From positions 1 to 11,852 of the forward strand of contig DATJFX010000024.1 in assembly GCA_035495465.1 (NCBI GenBank): a stretch of DNA of 11,852 nucleotides, read 5' to 3'. Positions 1 through 5,897 of the stretch are shown here, piece after piece. The notes beneath the pieces were generated by a model. It saw nothing but the letters and a program-made list of their open reading frames with translations. It had not been told where the DNA came from and searched no databases. The translations under genes were made by a program, and so were the position numbers. Positions within the stretch are counted from its first letter, which is position 1, and every line of letters begins with the position of its first letter. This DNA comes from DATJFX01 sp035495465. GTDB lineage: Bacteria; Patescibacteriota; Doudnabacteria; UBA920; O2-02-FULL-48-8.

Positions 1-568
1 GAAGCTCGCAGCGGACTGAGCCGTCTGCGTTGATCCGCACGTCGCGGATTTCACTGGGCTTGTCCTCTGCATGCGCGGCGTTGAGCGTCCACGAACGATC
101 GGGGTTCCGATAGCCGTGGAGGTGGCCGTAGACCCGGCCCGTGATCCGCTCGATCACCTCGGCCTGCTTGGGGTTCAACGTGATCGCCGTGCCCTCGCTC
201 TCGAATTTGAGGACCAGGAACGCCATGTGGTCTTGCGGCTTCTGCAGGGTGTTGATCTGGGTCAGAACCATGCCCAGGTTATTCTGCAGATCCCGCTGTA
301 CCAGGGCCAAGCACGTGTTCACGCGCCCGTCCTTGTCCCACGAGAACATCGGCGTGCCGCTGTCCGGTCGGATGACTCCCGACCCGTCGATGCGGCGACC
401 GCGATACGGATCGCGACCCAGAGCCTCGGCTTCCGCTGCCTGCTTCTTTCGAAGATCCGCGTCCTGCTGTTCGGTACGCCTGACCTCGTAAAGGCCAGCG
501 TTTCGAAGTTCCGCGGCGCGTGCGGGGTTGATGCGGAACTTTACCAGAACGCGATTCGGTTTTTCCAT
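1..568 (-). CDS. Hypothetical protein, GC-rich, 3' end cut by window edge
   Basis: An open frame runs on the minus strand from an ATG at 568 to the window edge with no stop (189 codons seen). The start follows AGGAGGA (583-577), with nine bases between AGGAGG and the ATG, the strongest ribosome binding site in the window along with that of the gene at 6091. The protein begins MEKPNRVLVKFRINPARAAE. Residues ~30-55 are charged and Q/E/K/R-rich (probably helical). The rest is mixed alpha/beta with no membrane segment or signal peptide. I recognise no family and assign no function. The DNA is about 60% GC (38 of the first 60 bases), far above the neighbours, and codons end mostly in G or C. This may mean recent transfer or a viral or plasmid origin, or strong codon selection. 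A consensus promoter and a long leader precede it. The opposite-strand frames here are shadows. Confidence 0.8.
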   Translation of the reverse strand, partial: MEKPNRVLVKFRINPARAAELRNAGLYEVRRTEQQDADLRKKQAAEAEALGRDPYRGRRIDGSGVIRPDSGTPMFSWDKDGRVNTCLALVQRDLQNNLGMVLTQINTLQKPQDHMAFLVLKFESEGTAITLNPKQAEVIERITGRVYGHLHGYRNPDRSWTLNAAHAEDKPSEIRDVRINADGSVRCEL

Positions 569-714
569 TGTTCACTTCCTCCTACAGAAGGTGCCCCTTT
601 CGGAGCTTGTCAGAGCTTTCCGATTTAATTCGGAACAGCGCTGCTCGTAAAGTCCAAGTCCTAGAACTACACAAGCAGCACTGTTTGAATCTTGTATGTG
701 AAGGAACTTTATAA
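569..714 (-). promoter_or_regulatory. Long structured 5' leader of the GC-rich gene
   Basis: About 146 nt separate the predicted transcription start (~714) from the ATG at 568. On the minus strand the leader contains GTGCTGCT and a downstream AGCAGCGC that can form an eight-pair stem, and a hairpin TTCCGA-ATTAAA-TCGGAA at about 618-635. It ends with the AGGAGG ribosome binding site. The length and pairing allow control at the RNA level. No known riboswitch class is recognised. Confidence 0.45.
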
Positions 715-720
715 CGAAAT

Positions 721-749
721 ATATTAGCATAAAATCGCGGTTTTGTCAA
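721..749 (-). promoter_or_regulatory. Consensus sigma70 promoter for the GC-rich gene
   Basis: Reading the minus strand, -35 is TTGACA (749-744) and -10 is TAATAT (726-721), with a 17-base spacer. It faces the gene starting at 568 and lies just past the tRNA operon terminator, so the gene is an independent unit. Confidence 0.85.
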
Positions 750-773
750 TAGTTCACCCTTTCTATTTAATAG

Positions 774-803
774 AAAAAACTCCATCATTTGATGGAGTTT
801 TTT
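774..803 (-). terminator. Rho-independent terminator of the tRNA operon
   Basis: ACTCCATC (779-786) pairs with GATGGAGT (791-798) around an ATTT loop, flanked by A5 and T5 runs that extend the stem. It lies two bases after the CCA end of tRNA-Gly on the minus strand. Because it is symmetrical it could also stop plus-strand transcription. Confidence 0.9.
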
Positions 804-805
804 CT

Positions 806-879
806 TGGAGCGGGTAGCGGGAGTCGGACCCGCATCTTTGCCTTGGCAAGGCAATGTTCTACCGCTGAACCATACCCGC
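806..879 (-). tRNA. tRNA-Gly(GCC)
   Basis: Cloverleaf on the minus strand: acceptor GCGGGTA/TACCCGC, anticodon loop TTGCCAA (GCC), discriminator T and encoded CCA. The T loop reads TCCGACT instead of the usual TTCGANT, so the base at position 55 is C rather than U. It is the last gene of the Leu-Val-Phe-Gly operon, directly before the terminator. Confidence 0.95.
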
Positions 880-885
880 GTATTT

Positions 886-960
886 TGGTGCCTCGGGTCA
901 GAATCGAACTGACTACGCTTGCCTCTTCAGGGCAACGCTCTACCAATGAGCTACCGAGGC
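886..960 (-). tRNA. tRNA-Phe(GAA)
   Basis: Acceptor GCCTCGG/CCGAGGC, anticodon stem TTGCC/GGCAA with loop CTGAAGA (anticodon GAA), T arm GTCAG-TTCGATT-CTGAC, discriminator A and encoded CCA. Third gene of the minus-strand tRNA operon. Confidence 0.95.
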
Positions 961-992
961 TCGTTTGAGGAACTATATTATAACAAATTTTC

Positions 993-1069
993 TGGTGGAC
1001 GCTGAAGGATTCGAACCTTCGACCTTCTCGGTGTAAACGAGACGCTCTAACCAACTGAGCTAAGCGTCC
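993..1069 (-). tRNA. tRNA-Val(TAC)
   Basis: Acceptor GGACGCT/AGCGTCC, anticodon stem TCTCG/CGAGA with loop TTTACAC (anticodon UAC), T arm GAAGG-TTCGAAT-CCTTC, discriminator A and encoded CCA. Its 5' end is two bases from the CCA of tRNA-Leu, so the two must be processed from a common precursor. Confidence 0.95.
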
Positions 1070-1071
1070 AT

Positions 1072-1157
1072 TGGTGCGCGGGAGAGGAGTCGAACCTCCA
1101 TGACCTTGCGGTCGCCACCACCTCAAGGTGGTGCGTCTGCCATTTCGCCACCCGCGC
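1072..1157 (-). tRNA. tRNA-Leu(GAG)
   Basis: Class II tRNA of 86 nt with a long variable arm (GCGACCGCAAGGTC region). Acceptor is GCGCGGG/CCCGCGC. The anticodon arm CCACC-TTGAG-GTGG resembles that of bacterial tRNA-Leu(GAG). T loop TTCGACT, discriminator A, encoded CCA. It is the first gene of the operon, about 20 bases after the predicted transcription start. Confidence 0.93.
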
Positions 1158-1183
1158 AAATGAATCAAGTAAAAATCCTATCA

Positions 1184-1212
1184 ATTATAGGCGAAATTTC
1201 TCTCCCAGTCAA
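1184..1212 (-). promoter_or_regulatory. Sigma70 promoter of the Leu-Val-Phe-Gly tRNA operon
   Basis: On the minus strand -35 TTGACT (1212-1207), a 17-base spacer and -10 TATAAT (1189-1184). It lies in the short gap between the lipid-kinase-like gene and tRNA-Leu, so the tRNAs do not depend on read-through. Confidence 0.88.
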
Positions 1213-1223
1213 TCCGCAAAACT

Positions 1224-2066
1224 TTAAAATTTTCGTTCTTTTCCCACAATTATTTTTAAAGCCTTGGGCATTACTTCGATCACTGCCGGAGTTTTGGCAA
1301 TTACTCGGCCGGCAGATTTTAGTGGTAATCCCACGGGCGTAGAAATTTCCAGTCGGGACACATGAATTACGGAACTGCCCGGAATTTTTTCAAAGTCCCC
1401 GCTTATAATTTCTTTACGAAATTTGAACACATCCCATTTGCTGAGCTTGGAAAGAAGTAAGACATCCAATACTCCATCAGTGGGATTGGCCAGACCTTCC
1501 GCATTGTCTCGGCTGTTTACGATCATGCCACCTATAACTTTTAAACTGGCCTGATACTTACCATCCACAGAAAATTTTACATCAAAGCTAGGCATATTCA
1601 CCATATTTTGGAAAAATTTATAATCCAAAGATTTCATCCAGCCAGTGCCGGCCGGCTGATATACGCCAAAAGATAATTTCGAGACAAAAAAGTTTTTATT
1701 CACCAGTCCCAGATCCAGTTCAGCAATCCTTCGGCCCCCTAAGGTTTTAGCTGCCTGCTCAATACTTTTTATGCCTAAAATTTTACCAACTTCTGTAGGA
1801 AATATGGGCACAAAACCAATCACCACTTCCCGTCTTCCCACGGCATTGATTACGTCATTTAAAGTATCATCGCTTCCAACTGCGACAATAGTTTTGGCTC
1901 CATGAGAGAGCGCATTTTCGACTAACTGGTTAATGGTTCGAAGCCCTGTAACCCGGACCACTTCCCCACTGACTCGGTACTCAGAAACAGACGAGTACAA
2001 AAGATTTTGTACTCGTTCAAATTCTCTTTGTGGAATTTTTTGTGGATCAACAATGTAATAATACAT
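1224..2066 (-). CDS. Diacylglycerol-kinase/YegS-like lipid kinase family protein, catalytic motifs eroded
   Basis: A 280-residue cytoplasmic protein with the layout of the DAGK_cat/YegS/BmrU lipid kinase family. That family phosphorylates diacylglycerol or related lipids at the membrane using ATP. The nucleotide loop is at residues 64-71 (GSDDTLND), where active members have GGDGTxNE. The following IGFVPIFPTEVGK (83-95) replaces the usual lgxxPxGTxNdfA. In the C-terminal beta domain the usual DGE is replaced by SAGR (about 252-255). Family membership is well supported by the order of elements (…TIVAVGSDDTLNDVINAV…, …NPTDGVLDVLLLS…, …PAVIEVMPKALKIIV). Activity as a kinase is doubtful because several conserved Gly and acidic positions are missing. 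The start ATG shares one base with the bactofilin stop (TAATG), so translation is probably coupled. It is the last gene of the operon. Confidence 0.75.
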   Translation of the reverse strand: MYYYIVDPQKIPQREFERVQNLLYSSVSEYRVSGEVVRVTGLRTINQLVENALSHGAKTIVAVGSDDTLNDVINAVGRREVVIGFVPIFPTEVGKILGIKSIEQAAKTLGGRRIAELDLGLVNKNFFVSKLSFGVYQPAGTGWMKSLDYKFFQNMVNMPSFDVKFSVDGKYQASLKVIGGMIVNSRDNAEGLANPTDGVLDVLLLSKLSKWDVFKFRKEIISGDFEKIPGSSVIHVSRLEISTPVGLPLKSAGRVIAKTPAVIEVMPKALKIIVGKERKF

Positions 2067-2425
2067 TATTCAGTTTTAGGGGTGATGGGCTTTGGTTCGG
2101 CCATTCTGCAATTACCGGAAAAATACGCGCCTTCCCGAATTCCTAAGCTCCCGCAGCTGATGTTGCCTAGAATTTTTCCGGTTTCTAAAATCACCAGAGC
2201 TCCTTTGACAGTTACGTTCCCTTTTACCGCGCCACCGATCATGGCGTTGCCTGCGATCACATCTGCGTCAATCTGAGCACTGGGGCCGATTACTAAATCA
2301 TGAGAAGTATGAATTTTTCCCGAAACCATGCCATCTATTTTTATATTACCATTACTTTTTAATTCCCCATCAATTCGCATGGAGGAAGATACAATAGTTT
2401 CAGGATTTGCGTCTAGTCGTGCCAT
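2066..2425 (-). CDS. Bactofilin family cytoskeletal protein
   Basis: A 119-residue protein of the polymer-forming bactofilin family (DUF583, BacA/CcmA-like). It has a short disordered N-terminus (MARLDANPETIV), then repeating beta-strand turns of a right-handed beta-helix typical of the family: SMRIDGELKSNGNIKIDGMV, HDLVIGPSAQIDADVIAGNA, GGAVKGNVTVKGALVILETG and KILGNISCGSLGIREGAYF. The C-terminal tail is P/K-rich. Bactofilins self-assemble into filaments without nucleotide and scaffold envelope or cell-shape enzymes at the membrane. No membrane segment is visible. It sits 19 bases after the DUF4446 gene and overlaps the lipid-kinase-like gene by one base. No clear Shine-Dalgarno site precedes the ATG. 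Confidence 0.9.
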   Translation of the reverse strand: MARLDANPETIVSSSMRIDGELKSNGNIKIDGMVSGKIHTSHDLVIGPSAQIDADVIAGNAMIGGAVKGNVTVKGALVILETGKILGNISCGSLGIREGAYFSGNCRMAEPKPITPKTE

Positions 2426-2444
2426 AAATTAGTTAGTTTGAAAA

Positions 2445-2909
2445 TTATTTAGCCTGTTTGATCGCTTCGGTCTCTTCTTCAGTCAGTTTGGATTCAGATA
2501 ACCCAGCACGAACTGACTTGGCGTATGTTCTAGTGCCTTCCCGGCCGTGGAGAGAAGAAATCACCACTCCATCATCTTGAGCATTTAGCAGAGCAAGCGT
2601 GAAACTGATATTGCCGCCTGCATCATCAAAAGGGTTAAAGCGCATAAAACCTACCTTTTGGATATTTTGACGATTATCCTTATACAGCCGAGTTAAGCTT
2701 TCGTCGAGTTCTTTCAATTCTTGATTGATTTTGGTAATCCCTCGATTTTGATCTACTAAAACTTGTTCAAAATCTTTTTTTAAACCAGAAGCGAAAAATT
2801 CTTTGCGAACTTGTTCAAGTTTATAAAGTTTTATAGCCTGCCAAATTATGAGCAGTAATAAAAGTATAGATAAGCCTAAACTTAAATAGATTAAGTTAGT
2901 TGTATTCAT
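2445..2909 (-). CDS. DUF4446 family membrane-anchored protein
   Basis: 154 residues from the ATG at 2909. One N-terminal membrane helix (about residues 5-26, NLIYLSLGLSILLLLLIIWQ) is followed by a charged coiled-coil segment (about 30-80). The C-terminal DUF4446 core has the family signature KVGFMRFNPFDDAGGNISF (about 86-104), then ALLNAQDDGVVISSLHGRE and an SESKLTEEETEAIKQA end. Function of the family is unknown. The longer frame from 2960 was not used, because its first 17 codons lie inside tRNA-Ala, whereas the ATG at 2909 is 15 bases past the tRNA CCA end and begins right before the membrane helix. It is in an operon with bactofilin, which suggests an envelope or cell-shape role (inference). 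Confidence 0.88.
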   Translation of the reverse strand: MNTTNLIYLSLGLSILLLLLIIWQAIKLYKLEQVRKEFFASGLKKDFEQVLVDQNRGITKINQELKELDESLTRLYKDNRQNIQKVGFMRFNPFDDAGGNISFTLALLNAQDDGVVISSLHGREGTRTYAKSVRAGLSESKLTEEETEAIKQAK

Positions 2910-2924
2910 AGCGTAAAACTTCAC

Positions 2925-2998
2925 TGGTGGACTTAGGCAGAATCGAACTGCCGCTTCCACAATGCGAATGTGGCGTCATACCACTAGACCATAAGCCC
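2925..2998 (-). tRNA. tRNA-Ala(CGC)
   Basis: Acceptor GGGCTTA/TAAGTCC contains the G3:U70 wobble that identifies tRNA-Ala. Anticodon stem is CCACA/TGTGG with loop TTCGCAT (anticodon CGC). T arm is GGCAG-TTCGATT-CTGCC, discriminator A, encoded CCA. It is placed between two protein genes on the same strand, 9 bases after one stop and 15 bases before the next start. Confidence 0.95.
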
Positions 2999-3007
2999 AG
3001 AGTTATT

Positions 3008-3190
3008 TTAGAATTTCAACAAATGCGCGAACCAATTATCAACCTTGCCAGTTGAGTGGTTGAAGAAATAAAGTCCGATCAAGACCGCGAAAAAAACCAC
3101 GTTCAATGAAATGACGAAAATTAAATCGCGCCTCACTTGCTTGTATTCTTCTTGTTCATTGCGAATTAAAACCGGATTATTTTTTATCAT
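3008..3190 (-). CDS. Small single-pass membrane protein, unknown function
   Basis: A 60-residue protein: a polar N-terminus (MIKNNPVLIRNEQEEYKQVR), one hydrophobic helix at about 22-43 (DLIFVISLNVVFFAVLIGLYFF), and a short C-terminal tail (NHSTGKVDNWFAHLLKF). Positive residues just before the helix suggest the N-terminus stays in the cytoplasm. No family is recognised with certainty. It is the first gene of the operon that continues into tRNA-Ala, DUF4446 and bactofilin. The promoter -10 ends only 12 bases before the ATG, leaving almost no leader and no ribosome binding site, so initiation is probably leaderless or near-leaderless. Confidence 0.8.
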   Translation of the reverse strand: MIKNNPVLIRNEQEEYKQVRRDLIFVISLNVVFFAVLIGLYFFNHSTGKVDNWFAHLLKF

Positions 3191-3202
3191 ATATTTGAAT
3201 TG

Positions 3203-3231
3203 ATTATACAGTTAATTAGTATTTAATTCAA
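3203..3231 (-). promoter_or_regulatory. Sigma70 promoter of the small membrane protein/tRNA-Ala/bactofilin operon
   Basis: Minus strand -35 TTGAAT (3231-3226), 17-base spacer and -10 TATAAT (3208-3203). The expected transcription start is near 3196, about six bases before the ATG at 3190. It begins three bases after the stop of the MurE-like gene. Confidence 0.82.
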
Positions 3232-3234
3232 ACC

Positions 3235-4545
3235 CTATTTTTTGAGTTTTTGAAGTTCCTCCCGGGCAACTGCACGGTCATCCCAAGGGATGTATCCGCC
3301 CTTTACTGCCATTTTTTGTTCACTCCCCTTGCCCGTTAAGATTACTAGATCATTTGGCTGGGCTAGAGACAAAGCTTTTGCAATTGCATTCCGTCGATCT
3401 GGATCGCGGAATAAATTTTGTTTAATTATTTTTCCTACCTCCACTGCCCCATCAGCCACTTGATGAATTATTTCCTTCGGATCATCATCGTAAGGATCTT
3501 CATTGGTAACAATTACAATATCTGCATTTTCTCCTGCAATATTTCCCAGAATTTTTCGTCTCGCTACATCGCGTCCACCACCGGTGGAACCGAGCAAATG
3601 AATAATTTTATTATGTGGCCAATTTTTTACAGTCGCATACATTTGTTTCAGGCTTTCTGGTTCCGGAGAATAATCCACCAACACTTTAAAATTTTGTCCC
3701 TCATCGATCAGTTCCATTCGCCCCGGAATATTTGAAATTTTTTCCAAAGCTTGCTTCGCCACACTAATATCAATCTCACAATCCTGAGCTACTGCAATCG
3801 CTGCAAGGGTATTGTAAACATCGAAAATCCCCTTTAAATGCAAGCTAAAACCCGTCTGCCCCACCCAGAACTGTATCCCCTGTTCCGTGGCGTTTAAATT
3901 CGAGCCTCTGACCTGAGCGTTTTCCGTTAAACCATAAGTGATTTTTTTATCAACTTTGAAATTTAAAAATTCAGACGCGTACTGGTCATCAATATTCACC
4001 ATAATGCTCTTAGGAATTTTTATCCCCTTGATAAATTTATGTGGCAGATTTTCTAGATGGCGAAAATATTCTAATTTGGCATTTTTATAATTTTCAAATC
4101 CGCCATGGGCTTCAATATGTTCGGGTGTAAGATTTGTAAATACCATAACATCATAATGAATCCCAACGTGACGGGATTGTAAAATTCCTTCCGAAGAAGA
4201 TTCTATCACAGCAAACTTACATCCAGCCTTCACACCTCTGGCTAATAATTTTTGCAAGAAAAATCTGCCCGGCATAGTCATTTTCAAATCATTTAAATCA
4301 TCTTTATCCCCGACTTTAAAATTCACTGTAGAAGATATAACGACTTTATGTCCCGCCTCTTCCAAAATTTTTCCAATTAAATTTACTGTTGTGGATTTGC
4401 CATTGGTGCCAGTCACTCCGATTATAATTAATTTTTCTGAAGGCTTGCCATAATAAAAATTCGCCAAATAAGCCAAGTCTAAATGGTAGGCGTTTAGGAC
4501 AGCTTTAGGAATAATATTTTTAAATATTTTTTTGATCCGGCTCAT
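3235..4545 (-). CDS. murE: Mur ligase family protein, MurE-like (UDP-MurNAc-tripeptide synthetase)
   Basis: A 436-residue Mur ligase. MurE adds the third amino acid of the peptidoglycan stem to UDP-MurNAc-dipeptide using ATP in the cytoplasm. Visible motifs in order: P-loop GVTGTNGKSTT (43-53); ESSSEG (115-120); FTNLTPEHIEAHG (136-148); the lysine of NAKLEYF that is carbamylated in the family (157); NIPGRMELI (272-280); VDYSPEPESL (290-299), equivalent to VDYAHTPDSL; GSTGGGRDVARR (319-330); and NEDPYDDDP (348-356), where classic DAP-adding MurE has DNPRxEDP. Only ~42 residues precede the P-loop, so the N-terminal UDP-MurNAc-binding domain is much reduced compared with ~490-residue MurE. This leaves the third residue added, and even MurE identity against another Mur ligase, uncertain. 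The start overlaps the upstream membrane protein gene by 26 bases; AGGAG lies about 15 bases before the ATG. Confidence 0.8.
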   Translation of the reverse strand: MSRIKKIFKNIIPKAVLNAYHLDLAYLANFYYGKPSEKLIIIGVTGTNGKSTTVNLIGKILEEAGHKVVISSTVNFKVGDKDDLNDLKMTMPGRFFLQKLLARGVKAGCKFAVIESSSEGILQSRHVGIHYDVMVFTNLTPEHIEAHGGFENYKNAKLEYFRHLENLPHKFIKGIKIPKSIMVNIDDQYASEFLNFKVDKKITYGLTENAQVRGSNLNATEQGIQFWVGQTGFSLHLKGIFDVYNTLAAIAVAQDCEIDISVAKQALEKISNIPGRMELIDEGQNFKVLVDYSPEPESLKQMYATVKNWPHNKIIHLLGSTGGGRDVARRKILGNIAGENADIVIVTNEDPYDDDPKEIIHQVADGAVEVGKIIKQNLFRDPDRRNAIAKALSLAQPNDLVILTGKGSEQKMAVKGGYIPWDDRAVAREELQKLKK

Positions 4546-5854
4546 AAATATTTGGTAAGGCTCCTAGTAATCCTAACACAACAGCAAACATCAGTCTCCC
4601 CTGCTGAATGGTGACGAAATAATGATCCACCTGGCCCATGAGCAAAAAGGTTAAAGCTAAAAAAGATAAACTAAAAACTAAGGGTCTAGATAAATGGCCT
4701 TTAAGTCTTCGAAAAATTTCTATAAGTATCCAGAAAAAGATTAAAAGTCCTACCATCCCTAATTCGGCCCCAAGCATAATAAAAATATTATGAGGGGGTT
4801 GGTATTGCCAATCCTCTAATTTCACTATTTTTTCTAAAGCCGGGACATAATTCCCTACTCCGGCCCCTAGAACCGGATGTTTCACTATTAACTCTAACCC
4901 TAGATGATTGAAAAAAGTTCGGTCATTTATGCTAGTGGGATTACTATCAAAAGTCCGAGTCTGAACTAACCCCGGGTAAAATATGCCTATAGTTGCACAT
5001 GAAACAACTCCTATTACACATAATAAATTGGCGTTAATCCAGTCTTTTTTGTAGACGCTGTAAGCCATAAAGCCTAATAAGGCTAATATTCCAGCTAGCC
5101 AAGCTACCCGTGAAAAACTTACAAAGATTCCTACGAGTATAATGATTGTTCCACATGCAACCAACGCTCGATTAAATAGGTTCAACGGCTTTAGACTGAA
5201 ATATAAGGCCATAAATAAGCCAAACACTAAAAAAGCTCCAAATACATTGGGATGCGGAAAAGTTCCATAAGCTCGTATTAATTTGCCAGAAAGAGTATCT
5301 ATGGTGGCGAGTCCTGGTGTGCCTAAAGGTGAAATGTATTCTCCTAACCAATTCAAACCAACCATATGTTGCACATGGAACTGCCAAATTCCTATAACGG
5401 ATTCCAGGAAAGCAGATCCAAAGATGACTGCAGCGCTCCATATAAAGTAGGCCTGCTTCTTAAAGACCAGCCATATATAAATAGCTATTCCCCAAAACTC
5501 TATCCATTTCAAGATTTGATAGACACTTAATCCTATACGTTCCACATGAAACAAAGAAATTACTACCCATATAATAAAGGCTAAGATTAGCCAAAATAAA
5601 ACAAATCTCGGATAGAAAAAAGACCTAAATTGAGGATCAAAGCCGAGCCAAGTTACTAAACATAAAATCCAGAGAATGTCCGTAAGATAGAAAAAGAAGG
5701 CTAAATGGTAATTAAAATACCAACCAATATAGGCAGATTCTGGATGATACAGAGCCCGCGACTGGACCGGCAATAAAAAAAGAAACAAGAAAAAAAATAC
5801 TAAATGAAGCTTTAGATTTTTAAAATAGGAGATATACCGTTTCATATGAAACAC
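4520..5854 (-). CDS. O-antigen ligase/polymerase family membrane protein (WaaL/Wzy-like)
   Basis: 444 residues if the GTG at 5854 is used, 441 if the ATG at 5845 is used; neither has a clear ribosome binding site. The protein is almost entirely hydrophobic, with roughly 10-12 membrane helices. It carries the marks of the O-antigen ligase family (PF04932): RAYGTFPHPNVFGAFL (194-209), SFSRVAWLAGI (246-256), a large periplasmic loop (about 293-352) with GAGVGNYVPALE, and PPHNIFIMLGAELGMVG (353-369), which fits the family HNxxLxxxxExGxxG motif with its conserved His. Members join or polymerise lipid-linked glycans on the outer side of the cytoplasmic membrane. Polysaccharide polymerisation or protein glycosylation is more likely here than true LPS ligation (inference). 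It overlaps the MurE-like gene by 26 bases. Four parS-like palindromes lie within the coding sequence. Confidence 0.87.
   Translation of the reverse strand: MFHMKRYISYFKNLKLHLVFFFLFLFLLPVQSRALYHPESAYIGWYFNYHLAFFFYLTDILWILCLVTWLGFDPQFRSFFYPRFVLFWLILAFIIWVVISLFHVERIGLSVYQILKWIEFWGIAIYIWLVFKKQAYFIWSAAVIFGSAFLESVIGIWQFHVQHMVGLNWLGEYISPLGTPGLATIDTLSGKLIRAYGTFPHPNVFGAFLVFGLFMALYFSLKPLNLFNRALVACGTIIILVGIFVSFSRVAWLAGILALLGFMAYSVYKKDWINANLLCVIGVVSCATIGIFYPGLVQTRTFDSNPTSINDRTFFNHLGLELIVKHPVLGAGVGNYVPALEKIVKLEDWQYQPPHNIFIMLGAELGMVGLLIFFWILIEIFRRLKGHLSRPLVFSLSFLALTFLLMGQVDHYFVTIQQGRLMFAVVLGLLGALPNIYEPDQKNI
4991..5006. promoter_or_regulatory. parS-like palindrome, copy 1
   Basis: agttgcacatgaaaca matches the ParB-binding consensus TGTTNCACGTGAAACA at 14 of 16 positions (N counted as a match). 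It lies inside the O-antigen ligase gene in a reading frame different from that of the other three copies. Confidence 0.4.
5367..5382. promoter_or_regulatory. parS-like palindrome, copy 2
   Basis: tgttgcacatggaact matches the parS consensus at 13 of 16 positions and keeps the central CACATG seen in copies 1 and 3. In the gene it encodes Phe-His-Val-Gln. Confidence 0.35.
5538..5553. promoter_or_regulatory. parS-like palindrome, copy 3
   Basis: cgttccacatgaaaca matches the parS consensus at 14 of 16 positions. In the gene it encodes Phe-His-Val-Glu. Confidence 0.4.
5838..5853. promoter_or_regulatory. parS-like palindrome, copy 4, at the start of the O-antigen ligase gene
   Basis: cgtttcatatgaaaca contains a perfect 14-base palindrome GTTTCATATGAAAC. 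It matches the parS consensus at 13 of 16 positions and covers both candidate start codons (5854 and 5845) of the gene. Confidence 0.4.
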
Positions 5855-5877
5855 GCGGTTTTATTAAGAATTATTTA

Positions 5878-5897
5878 AATCTCGGATGATCTCGGAT
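5878..5897. repeat. Tandem 10-bp repeat in a divergent intergenic region
   Basis: AATCTCGGAT is followed directly by GATCTCGGAT, and a weaker third CTCGG follows at 5904. The ten-base period equals about one helical turn. It lies between the O-antigen ligase start and the promoter of the gene at 6091, so it could be an operator. The rest of 5855-5949 holds nothing else that I recognise. Confidence 0.4.

Noticed and set aside
71..628. Plus-strand open frame of 185 codons opposite the first gene
   Set aside because: It is antisense to the minus-strand gene, which has an AGGAGG site, a consensus promoter and a plausible protein. Long antisense frames are expected in GC-rich coding DNA.
785..1168. 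Minus-strand open frame of 127 codons
   Set aside because: It runs through all four tRNAs of the Leu-Val-Phe-Gly operon; tRNA structure explains the sequence.
2910..2960. N-terminal extension of the DUF4446 protein (17 codons)
   Set aside because: It lies inside tRNA-Ala. The ATG at 2909 directly precedes the membrane helix.
2998..3010. TAAAAT (3010-3005, minus) as a promoter for tRNA-Ala starting at its first base
   Set aside because: The spacing would fit, but no acceptable -35 box is found 16-18 bases upstream.
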